NCBI GenBank assembly: GCA_947074335.1
Contig: CAMTPG010000182.1
Location: 1 to 5,833, forward strand
Direction: 5' to 3'
Length of the DNA stretch: 5,833 bases
DNA from: an uncultured Parabacteroides sp.
Lineage (GTDB): Bacteria; Bacteroidota; Bacteroidia; Bacteroidales; Tannerellaceae
The notes beneath the pieces were generated by a model that saw only the letters and a list, made by a program, of their open reading frames with translations, was not told the origin of the DNA and did not search any database. Position numbers and translations under genes: made by a program. The first letter of the stretch is position 1, and the number at the start of each line of letters is the position of its first letter. Positions 1 through 5,519 of the stretch are shown one piece after another.

Positions 1-4
1 AACA

Positions 5-760
5 ATGCTACAACAGTTTCCGGCAATCAGTCTGGCAGAAATGTCGGCTGTGCGGTTAATGAATCGTATAGATACCAAATATACGGTTCGCCCTGATCAG
101 TTATTGCAACTGTTGCAGACTTTAACAGCCGATTATTTTGTACAGGAGATTGATGATAAGCGTATCTCGCTTTATCATACCGTTTATCTGGACACCGCCG
201 ATTTAGCCATGTATACGGCACATCAGTGCGGCCGGCGCACGCGCCGGAAAATTCGTGTCCGCACCTATATGGATACACAAACTACTTTTCTGGAAATTAA
301 AAACAAAAATAATAAAGGACGCACACGGAAAACCCGGATTGTGCTTCCCGAAACAGCCGGTTATCTATCTGAAGAGGCTTCCCGTTTTATCGAACAGGAG
401 GGCTGCTATGCTCCACATCAGCTGATGCCGCATCTGCAAAACCGGTTTTATCGCATTACACTGGTTAACAGAAAAAAAACCGAACGACTTACAATCGATA
501 TCAATCTGAAGTTCAATAATCTAACTACCGGTCAGCAGGCTTCCTGTCGCCGTCTGGTGATTATCGAACTCAAACAGGATGGTAATTGTGCATCATTTGT
601 TAAGCAGCAATTATCTGAAATGCATGTACATCCGGTTGGCATCAGTAAATATTGCCTGGGCACCATCTTGACCAATCCGGCGATCCGCAAAAACCGCTTT
701 AAAAAGAAACTTATGCTTTTGAATAAAATAACAAATAATACTTATGGATACGCTATTTGA
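5..760 (+). CDS. VTC-domain (polyphosphate polymerase-like) protein
   Basis: A 251-residue soluble protein of the VTC family, in the triphosphate tunnel metalloenzyme superfamily. The family's characterised member, yeast Vtc4, makes polyphosphate from ATP in a basic tunnel. Family-like motifs appear in order: NRIDTKY (20-26), YLDT (61-64), the basic strand RKIRVR (81-86, with R84 and R86), LEIKNK (96-101), NRFYR (146-150), RLTID (161-165), VIIELK (185-190, E188 a likely metal ligand) and GISKYCLGT (212-220, K215). The charged residues expected to line the tunnel therefore seem intact, although no alignment was run. There is no signal peptide, membrane segment or SPX domain, so it should be cytosolic and needs a partner to act at the membrane. 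The ATG at base 5 gives a family-like N terminus, but only four bases lie upstream, so a slightly earlier start cannot be excluded. Its 3' end overlaps the DUF4956 gene by 17 bases. Polyphosphate synthesis is inferred; another phosphate-polymer or triphosphate substrate is possible. Confidence 0.88.
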   Translation: MLQQFPAISLAEMSAVRLMNRIDTKYTVRPDQLLQLLQTLTADYFVQEIDDKRISLYHTVYLDTADLAMYTAHQCGRRTRRKIRVRTYMDTQTTFLEIKNKNNKGRTRKTRIVLPETAGYLSEEASRFIEQEGCYAPHQLMPHLQNRFYRITLVNRKKTERLTIDINLKFNNLTTGQQASCRRLVIIELKQDGNCASFVKQQLSEMHVHPVGISKYCLGTILTNPAIRKNRFKKKLMLLNKITNNTYGYAI

Positions 761-1430
761 TTTAACAGAAGAAACACTGATTTTGGCAGGGACACCTGTT
801 TTTGATGCCGACGGATTATTTCAGTTACTGTTTCGATTTCTTTTTAATTTTGTGGTTGTCGGGATTATTATTCATTGTTTTTATTATCCCAAAAGCAAAC
901 GAAGAGATTTTTATTTCACCTTTTCACTGATCAATATCAGTGTATTTTTTCTGATTTTCCTGTTGGGAAGTGTAAAGCTTAAAATTGGTTTTGCCTTAGG
1001 TATTTTTGCCATTTTCGGAATCATCCGGTATCGTACCGAATCGGTTCAGATACGCGAGATGACCTATTTATTTCTGATCATCGCCATTTCGGTGATCAAT
1101 GCTTTATCCATTCAGATCAGTTATGCGGAACTTCTGCTTACCAATGGTATTTTTCTGTTGGTAACCTGGCTGTTGGAAAGTGAAAGATGGCTTAAGCATA
1201 TCTCCTGCAAACTGATTCTTTATGATAAAATTCAGCTCATCACTCCCGAAAAGCGGGATGAACTGATGGCCGATTTAAAACTGCGTACCGGATTGAATAT
1301 CTGCAGGATCGAAATCGGGCATATTGATTTTTTACGCGATTCGGCCTTTATTAAAGTTTACTATGAAGGCGAAACACGCGAAATAAATACAACCGATTCA
1401 ATGACCCGTTTACCACGCGAAGGAGAATAA
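744..1430 (+). CDS. DUF4956 multi-pass inner-membrane protein
   Basis: A 228-residue integral membrane protein. Hydrophobic segments lie at about 28-48, 57-77, 80-94, 107-124 and 129-144, followed by a soluble C-terminal domain (about 150-228) with mixed alpha/beta character. The conserved block running from FAIFGIIRYRTES (88-100) through REMTYLF (104-110) to SVINAL (116-121) is the part I recognise as typical of DUF4956. The family's biochemical function is unknown. From general knowledge it often sits next to VTC-domain genes in bacteria, and here the start lies 17 bases inside the VTC gene, which suggests translational coupling and a shared complex. Eukaryotic VTC enzymes carry their own membrane domain; the bacterial VTC protein here lacks one, so DUF4956 could anchor it or form the conduit for its product. 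That role is inference. No Shine-Dalgarno sequence precedes the ATG; the upstream stretch is A/T-rich, as is common in Bacteroidota. Confidence 0.87.
   Translation: MDTLFDLTEETLILAGTPVFDADGLFQLLFRFLFNFVVVGIIIHCFYYPKSKRRDFYFTFSLINISVFFLIFLLGSVKLKIGFALGIFAIFGIIRYRTESVQIREMTYLFLIIAISVINALSIQISYAELLLTNGIFLLVTWLLESERWLKHISCKLILYDKIQLITPEKRDELMADLKLRTGLNICRIEIGHIDFLRDSAFIKVYYEGETREINTTDSMTRLPREGE
1420..1425 (+). promoter_or_regulatory. Shine-Dalgarno site of first DUF2490 gene
   Basis: AAGGAG lies eight bases before the ATG at 1434, inside the last codons of the DUF4956 gene. It is the only clear Shine-Dalgarno match before any plus-strand start in the cluster; the starts at 744, 2122, 3322 and 4131 lack one. 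It supports 1434 as the start and may raise translation of the barrel relative to its neighbours. Confidence 0.55.
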
Positions 1431-1433
1431 GAG

Positions 1434-2117
1434 ATGAAACAACATATCCGAATACAAATCATCCTTCTGTTGTTTTTAGTTTCCGGTTTCGGTTTACTGA
1501 AGGCTCAGGACGATTTTGGTGCTTCAGTCAGTGTGCAGGTAACCAAGAAGATGATTTCCGGTCTGTCGGTATCGCTCGAAGAGGAATTTCGTCTGCGCGA
1601 CAATCTGAAAGAGGCGGATCGTTTCTCTACCAGTCTGGATATCAGCTATAAGCCCTGGAAATTCTTAAAACTGGGCGGTGCCTATAATCTGATTAATTAT
1701 AATCATGAAAAAAAGGGCTGGGAAGTACGTAACCGGTATTACTTTTATGCAACCGGTTATTATCGGTTCGACCGATTTACTTTATCTTTGCGTGAAAGGT
1801 TTCAAAGTACCTATCGTGTTGGCGTTGAAGAGACAAGTAAACGGGCAAATCCGAAATTATACCTCCGGAGTCGTTTGATGCTTGCTTACAATATTAAACG
1901 ATGTGCATTGGAGCCCTATGCGTCGGTCGAATTATATAATACATTAAATGATCCGCAGGGAAACAAAATGAATAAATTAAGATATACGGCCGGAGCCGAA
2001 TATAAAATAAATAAACAGAACGCATTACAGGTCTATTACCGGTATGTTAACTTCAGAGATGATGATGAAGCAAACGGTAAACATATGATCGGTCTGGGAT
2101 ATGGATATAAATTCTGA
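1434..2117 (+). CDS. DUF2490 outer-membrane beta-barrel protein
   Basis: A 227-residue exported protein. The N terminus is a typical signal peptide: basic MKQHIR, a hydrophobic core at about 9-22, and likely signal peptidase I cleavage after LKA (residue 24), giving a mature protein that begins QDDFG. There is no lipobox cysteine. The mature part is a series of alternating polar/aromatic strands, such as RNRYYFYATGYYRF (99-112), FTLSLRERFQSTYR (115-128), KLYLRSRLML (141-150), LRYTAGAEY (182-190) and LQVYYRYVNFR (198-208). It ends in GYGYKF with a terminal phenylalanine, as expected for Bam-dependent barrels. The length and the RxRYYFY, LRERFQ and YRY patterns fit DUF2490, a barrel-like family of unknown function. 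The gene starts 3 bases after DUF4956 and ends 4 bases before the sensor kinase, so it is very likely co-transcribed with both. It is paralogous to the protein at 4131-4790. A role in moving or displaying a product of the VTC/DUF4956 pair is only a guess. Confidence 0.85.
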   Translation: MKQHIRIQIILLLFLVSGFGLLKAQDDFGASVSVQVTKKMISGLSVSLEEEFRLRDNLKEADRFSTSLDISYKPWKFLKLGGAYNLINYNHEKKGWEVRNRYYFYATGYYRFDRFTLSLRERFQSTYRVGVEETSKRANPKLYLRSRLMLAYNIKRCALEPYASVELYNTLNDPQGNKMNKLRYTAGAEYKINKQNALQVYYRYVNFRDDDEANGKHMIGLGYGYKF

Positions 2118-2121
2118 CTGC

Positions 2122-3321
2122 ATGAAAAATTCGAATCATAAACTGTCGCTATTCGAAAATCTGATTTATCTGATTATCTGGCTGGCGATTTTAATCTTAC
2201 CGGTTTGGGAAAATAAATTCTCGAATGCAAATGCCGTGAACTGGAATGGTATTTTGCATGCCTGGAAATTTATTTTGCCATTCTTTGCATTATTTTTAAT
2301 TAATAACTTATTGCTTCTGCCCTATTTACTGTTGCGCGAAAAATGGTGGCAGTTCTTTTTGCTAAATTTGGGATTGGTGGCGCTGGTACTGACTATTAAT
2401 CTGGAATATCGACCGCAACGTCCGCAATTTAACGAACCGCTGCCCTGGGATATTCATGGTGAGCATAAAAAACCGGAAGATTTGCGGAAGCCGCCTTTAA
2501 TCAATGATGATACAACCATCTGGGAGCGGCCCGAACGCATTCCGCTCAATACACGACGCGGTCCGGGCATAACAATGCCCGACGATTCATTCAAACCGCT
2601 ACAGCCTATGCATTTGCGCCGGCCCCTGTTTTTATCGCCCTCTATACTGGATTTTCTGATTGCACTTTTTATCATCGGATTAAATACGGCTATCAAGTAT
2701 TTGTTTAAATCCATCCGGGATGAACAACGTCTGCAGGAACTCGAACGACAGACTTCAGAAACAGAGCTGGCTTATCTGAAACATCAGATCAATCCGCATT
2801 TCTTCATGAATACACTCAATAATATTCATGCCCTGATTGATCTGGATAAAGAAAAAGCACAAAAAACGGTGATTGAACTATCCAAAATCATGCGCTATGT
2901 GTTATATGAATCATCACTGCCAACCGTGCCGCTCGAAAAAGAGATCCGGTTTATGGAAAACTATATCGAATTAATGAAAATTCGTTATACGCAGCAGGTT
3001 GATATTTGTATTTCGTTGCCAAAACAGATTCCGAATGTACAGATTCCGCCGTTGCTTTTTATTTCGTTTCTGGAGAATGCCTTTAAACACGGCATCAGTT
3101 ATAAGAAACCCTCTTTCATCCATCTGACCATGGAAGTGAAAGAGAAAGAATTGCATTATCTGCTTATCAACAGTAAGGCTGATTCTAAAATTAACGACAA
3201 AGGCATCGGACTTGAAAATACGCGCAAACGTTTGCAGCTTTTATTTGCTAATAATTACACACTAAAGATCGATGATCAGGAAGATGATTATCGGGTTCTT
3301 TTAATAATACCTATTCAATAA
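2122..3321 (+). CDS. LytS/YehU-type sensor histidine kinase
   Basis: A 399-residue membrane sensor kinase of the His_kinase (PF06580) type. With the start at 2122, membrane segments lie at about 13-31, 46-71, 76-93 and 172-191. A proline- and arginine-rich loop of about 75 residues (95-171) joins the third and fourth; the topology places it outside the cytoplasm, where it could act as sensor. A short linker, coiled-coil-like at about 196-220, leads to the phosphoacceptor motif LKHQINPHFFMNTLNNI (219-235, H226 in NPHF). The ATP-binding N-box ENAFKHGI is at 318-325 and the G-box GIGLENTRKRL at 361-371. All catalytic motifs look intact. An in-frame ATG at 2101 would add seven residues and overlap the DUF2490 gene by 17 bases. 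I prefer 2122 because it follows the upstream stop by 4 bases and gives a more typical N terminus, MKNSNHK. The partner is the LytTR regulator that begins directly after its stop codon. The signal is unknown. Confidence 0.93.
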   Translation: MKNSNHKLSLFENLIYLIIWLAILILPVWENKFSNANAVNWNGILHAWKFILPFFALFLINNLLLLPYLLLREKWWQFFLLNLGLVALVLTINLEYRPQRPQFNEPLPWDIHGEHKKPEDLRKPPLINDDTTIWERPERIPLNTRRGPGITMPDDSFKPLQPMHLRRPLFLSPSILDFLIALFIIGLNTAIKYLFKSIRDEQRLQELERQTSETELAYLKHQINPHFFMNTLNNIHALIDLDKEKAQKTVIELSKIMRYVLYESSLPTVPLEKEIRFMENYIELMKIRYTQQVDICISLPKQIPNVQIPPLLFISFLENAFKHGISYKKPSFIHLTMEVKEKELHYLLINSKADSKINDKGIGLENTRKRLQLLFANNYTLKIDDQEDDYRVLLIIPIQ

Positions 3322-4071
3322 ATGATACGATGTATAGCGATAGATGATGAACCGCTGGCTCTCACACAGTTGGTTGGTTATATAGAGAAAGTGCCTTTTC
3401 TGGAATTGGTAAAGGCCTGCAACAGTGCACTTGAAGCATTGGATCTTTTATCGGCAGAACCTGTTGATTTGATTTTTGCCGATATCAATATGCCCGATCT
3501 GAACGGCGTGGATTTTGTGCGTTCACTGGTTAATAAACCGCTCGTGATATTTACAACGGCCTATTCAGAGTATGCCGTGGAAGGATTCCGTGTAGATGCA
3601 CTCGATTATCTGTTGAAGCCTTTCAGTTATAATGACTTTCTGAAATCGGCCAATAAAGCGCGTCATCAGTATGAACTCATTCAGAAATCAAATCAGAAAC
3701 CGCAGATTATAAAAGAAACAACGGCTACTGAAACTGAAGATAATAGTCTTTTTATCAAAGCCGATTACAAAATGATCCGTCTGGATATGAATAAGATTAT
3801 TTATATGGAAAGTCAGAATGAATATGTGCGTATTTATCTGGAAGATCAGAAACCGGTTATGACATTGCTCAGTATGAAATCGCTCGAAGAGCGACTGCCG
3901 GCCGACTGGTTTATGCGTATTCACCGTTCGTACATTATCAACCTGAAAAAGATCGGAGCAGTTGCCAACAACCGGGTTATCTTCGGAAAAGATATCTATA
4001 TTCCGGTAGGCAATCAATATAAAGAAAACTTCAATGCCTATCTGGAAAAGCATTATTTAGGCAAGATATAA
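3322..4071 (+). CDS. LytTR-family response regulator
   Basis: A 249-residue response regulator with the standard two-domain layout. The receiver domain (about 1-118) has the acidic pair D8/D9 (AIDDE), phosphoacceptor D54 in ADINMPDLNG, the switch threonines T78/T79 and K99 in LLKPF, so it should be phosphorylated normally. A linker rich in T, E and K (about 119-140) leads to a LytTR DNA-binding domain (about 141-245) with typical blocks IYMESQNEYVRIYL (160-173), MKSLEERLP (185-193), FMRIHRSYIINL (197-208) and IPVGNQYKENF (227-237). LytTR proteins usually bind pairs of short direct repeats upstream of target promoters. The ATG abuts the kinase stop codon with no gap, so this is the cognate partner and is very likely translated from the same message. 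The nearest candidate target is the promoter region at 4072-4130 before the second DUF2490 gene, but this is inferred from position. Confidence 0.95.
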   Translation: MIRCIAIDDEPLALTQLVGYIEKVPFLELVKACNSALEALDLLSAEPVDLIFADINMPDLNGVDFVRSLVNKPLVIFTTAYSEYAVEGFRVDALDYLLKPFSYNDFLKSANKARHQYELIQKSNQKPQIIKETTATETEDNSLFIKADYKMIRLDMNKIIYMESQNEYVRIYLEDQKPVMTLLSMKSLEERLPADWFMRIHRSYIINLKKIGAVANNRVIFGKDIYIPVGNQYKENFNAYLEKHYLGKI

Positions 4072-4105
4072 ATTGACAAATCAGAGCGAATCGGATTTAT
4101 TTCAT

Positions 4106-4113
4106 TATTTTTG
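4106..4113 (+). promoter_or_regulatory. Candidate Bacteroidota -7 promoter element
   Basis: TATTTTTG matches the Bacteroidota -7 consensus TAnnTTTG. It lies 17 bases before the ATG at 4131, which would give a leader of only about 10 bases. A TTGAC at 4073-4077 resembles part of a -33 box, but its 28-base spacing to this element is longer than the roughly 19-21 usually seen, so the upstream half is not convincing. If real, it gives the second barrel gene its own transcript start. Confidence 0.45.
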
Positions 4114-4130
4114 CACAAATTTGCAAAATT
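4109..4130 (+). repeat. Short inverted and tandem repeat before second barrel gene
   Basis: TTTTGCA (4109-4115) and TGCAAAA (4122-4128) are a perfect 7-base inverted repeat around a 6-base spacer. The same stretch reads as two adjacent 10-mers, TTGCACAAAT and TTGCAAAATT, that match at 8 of 10 positions. It overlaps the candidate -7 element and ends at the base before the start codon, so it could be an operator or an mRNA hairpin masking the start. The AT-rich composition makes chance a real alternative. It does not match the usual LytTR spacing. Confidence 0.35.
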
Positions 4131-4790
4131 ATGGAATTTAAACCATTTTTTCGGGGTTTACTTCCGGTGTTGTTTCTTCTTATTTCGATATCAGCATCGG
4201 CTATGGAAGGCACAGGAATCGCATTCCGTGTCAGTTTATCCGGAAAGATTTACAGGCAATTGGGTTTTCTTATCGAAGAAGATATCAGACCGCAAAAGGA
4301 TTTTAAACAACTGGAATGGTTTCTCTCTACAGCTGAAGTGAATTATCAGGTGAAACCTTATCTGCGACTTGGCGGCGGCTATATGTCGCTGGCCAAATAT
4401 AAATCACCGCAGAAATTACGTAATCGTTATTATTTTTATGCGCTTGCCAATTATCGCTTTGGCGCCTTTAAACTTTCTGTACGCGAACGATTTCAGAGCA
4501 CTTACCGCAGGCATACATCCGAACCTAATAATTATTTACGCAGCATGCTGATGGGTAATTACGATATCGGCAAATCGCCATTTTCACTGTTTGCCTTTGT
4601 GGAATGTTTTAATCAGGCTAAAAGTGGAAGCCGTTTCAGGCTGGATAAGGTGCGCTATTCGGCAGGCGTGGATTATCATATGAATAAAAAGAATGAATTC
4701 CAGCTGTACTATCGCTATCATACATTCCGGGTAACCGATCCGGTGAATTATCGCAATTATATCGGGGTTTGTTATTTACATCGGTTTTAA
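4131..4790 (+). CDS. DUF2490 outer-membrane beta-barrel protein, second copy
   Basis: A 219-residue exported protein paralogous to the one at 1434-2117. The signal peptide has a hydrophobic core at about 9-21 and likely cleavage after SASA (residue 24). The mature part shows the same barrel-like strands, with near-identical blocks at matching positions: LRNRYYFYA (96-104), LSVRERFQSTYR (115-126), YLRSMLM (135-141), DKVRYSAGVDY (172-182), QLYYRYHTFR (191-200) and a C-terminal phenylalanine in YLHRF. The two copies diverge in the loops; this one lacks several charged insertions of the first, including the HEKKGWE region and part of the SKRANP loop. The gene lies 59 bases downstream of the response regulator with its own promoter-like element, so it may be read separately or as the last gene of the operon. 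Function is unknown. The pairing suggests two related pores or surface proteins with different control. Confidence 0.85.
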   Translation: MEFKPFFRGLLPVLFLLISISASAMEGTGIAFRVSLSGKIYRQLGFLIEEDIRPQKDFKQLEWFLSTAEVNYQVKPYLRLGGGYMSLAKYKSPQKLRNRYYFYALANYRFGAFKLSVRERFQSTYRRHTSEPNNYLRSMLMGNYDIGKSPFSLFAFVECFNQAKSGSRFRLDKVRYSAGVDYHMNKKNEFQLYYRYHTFRVTDPVNYRNYIGVCYLHRF

Positions 4791-4882
4791 TGCGTAATGA
4801 AGATCCGCTGATCGCAGTATATCGATTATTTGTTTATTCTTTACATTTAATGCTTCCGGATAATTTATATTCTACTTTGTTT
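4791..4882. other. Spacer between convergent genes
   Basis: This 92-base AT-rich spacer separates the stop codons of the second DUF2490 gene and the minus-strand HAD gene. Only very short palindromes are present (TCCGGA at 4856-4861; a 3-base CTG/CAG stem at 4818-4827). I see no GC-rich stem followed by a T run in either direction, so no intrinsic terminator can be called, although transcription from both sides should end near here. Confidence 0.5.
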
Positions 4883-5497
4883 TTAATCGAACAAATGCGA
4901 CCAATCTTCATTTGCTTCAGGCATATAGGTATGAAACCCCAGCAATCCGGCCGCTTTACAATTGGGAGCAGCATCATCTATAAAGAGTGTCTCTTCCGGC
5001 AAAATACCGGCATCGCGAATTACATAATTAAAGATTTCGGGATCGGGTTTTACCAGATGCATTTGATATGATAGATAAATATGATGGAAAAAATCGGAAG
5101 TCTGATGATTTTTATAAGTAAAGATATGCTGCTCTGCCCAATGCCAATGAAGTTCGTTGGTATTACTTAATAACATGGTGTTGTATTTTTGCCGCAACTC
5201 TAATAGTAACTTCAGTTTATACACAGGAACATTGTCAAGCATCGAAATCCAGGCATCATCAATCTGTTTATCTGTTAAGATTTGCGATGACAGGCGCCGC
5301 ACAGCTTCCCGGAACTGACGGGTTGTAATTGTGCCCGTTTCAAAAGATTTGAATAAATCTTTATGCAAATAATTATTCACAATCAGAGTGCGGATATCGG
5401 CTACACCGATTGCTTCAAATGCTTCTATGCAGCGATTACGGGCCAGATTGATTAAAACGCCTCCAAAATCAATGACCAGGTTTTTGATATTTTCCAT
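4883..5497 (-). CDS. HAD-family phosphatase, YihX-like
   Basis: A 204-residue soluble haloacid dehalogenase-superfamily hydrolase. Motif I is VIDFGGVLINL (9-19), with nucleophile D10 and glycine at the +2 position where many HAD phosphatases have aspartate. Motif II is LLSNTNELH (109-117, S111), motif III the lysine K150 in LVKPDPEIF, and motif IV LFIDDAAPN (171-179, D174/D175). A helical cap occupies about 17-100. The order and wording of these motifs, including SNTN.LH, HIYLS and KP..RIY/EIF, resemble Escherichia coli YihX, a glucose-1-phosphate phosphatase; E. coli YihX likewise has glycine in motif I (DLGNV). The substrate here cannot be told from sequence. The ATG at 5497 is chosen because it puts motif I at residue 10; an in-frame GTG at 5557 would overlap the upstream gene. 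It begins 22 bases after that gene's stop codon, so the two are probably co-transcribed. Nothing links it clearly to the plus-strand cluster. Confidence 0.9.
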   Translation of the reverse strand: MENIKNLVIDFGGVLINLARNRCIEAFEAIGVADIRTLIVNNYLHKDLFKSFETGTITTRQFREAVRRLSSQILTDKQIDDAWISMLDNVPVYKLKLLLELRQKYNTMLLSNTNELHWHWAEQHIFTYKNHQTSDFFHHIYLSYQMHLVKPDPEIFNYVIRDAGILPEETLFIDDAAPNCKAAGLLGFHTYMPEANEDWSHLFD

Positions 5498-5519
5498 ATA
5501 ATAGCAGTTTAACTCTGTT

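Noticed and set aside
27..278. Minus-strand open frame of 83 codons
   Set aside because: It lies wholly inside the VTC gene, whose motifs are clear; its translation shows no recognisable domain.
2101..2121. Earlier ATG for the sensor kinase
   Set aside because: Possible, but it overlaps the barrel gene by 17 bases and adds an unusual N terminus; 2122 fits better. It is kept as an alternative in the annotation.
2454..2714. Minus-strand open frame inside the sensor kinase gene
   Set aside because: It is antisense to the proline-rich loop, where biased codons readily produce open antisense frames; no domain or start signal.
3688..4053. Minus-strand open frame of 121 codons
   Set aside because: It is antisense to the LytTR domain, which is strongly supported; the translation looks like a shadow.
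4073..4077. TTGAC as a -33 or -35 promoter element
   Set aside because: Spacing to the TAnnTTTG match is 28 bases, too long for known Bacteroidota promoters.
4111..4341. Plus-strand open frame overlapping the second barrel gene
   Set aside because: The frame at 4131 gives a signal peptide and barrel motifs shared with the paralogue; this one has no such support.
4791..4882. Intrinsic terminator between the convergent genes
   Set aside because: No stem longer than a few base pairs with an adjacent T run was found on either strand.
4769..5071. Plus-strand open frame across the convergent spacer
   Set aside because: It runs through the end of the barrel gene and antisense to the HAD gene, including its motif IV region; no own features.
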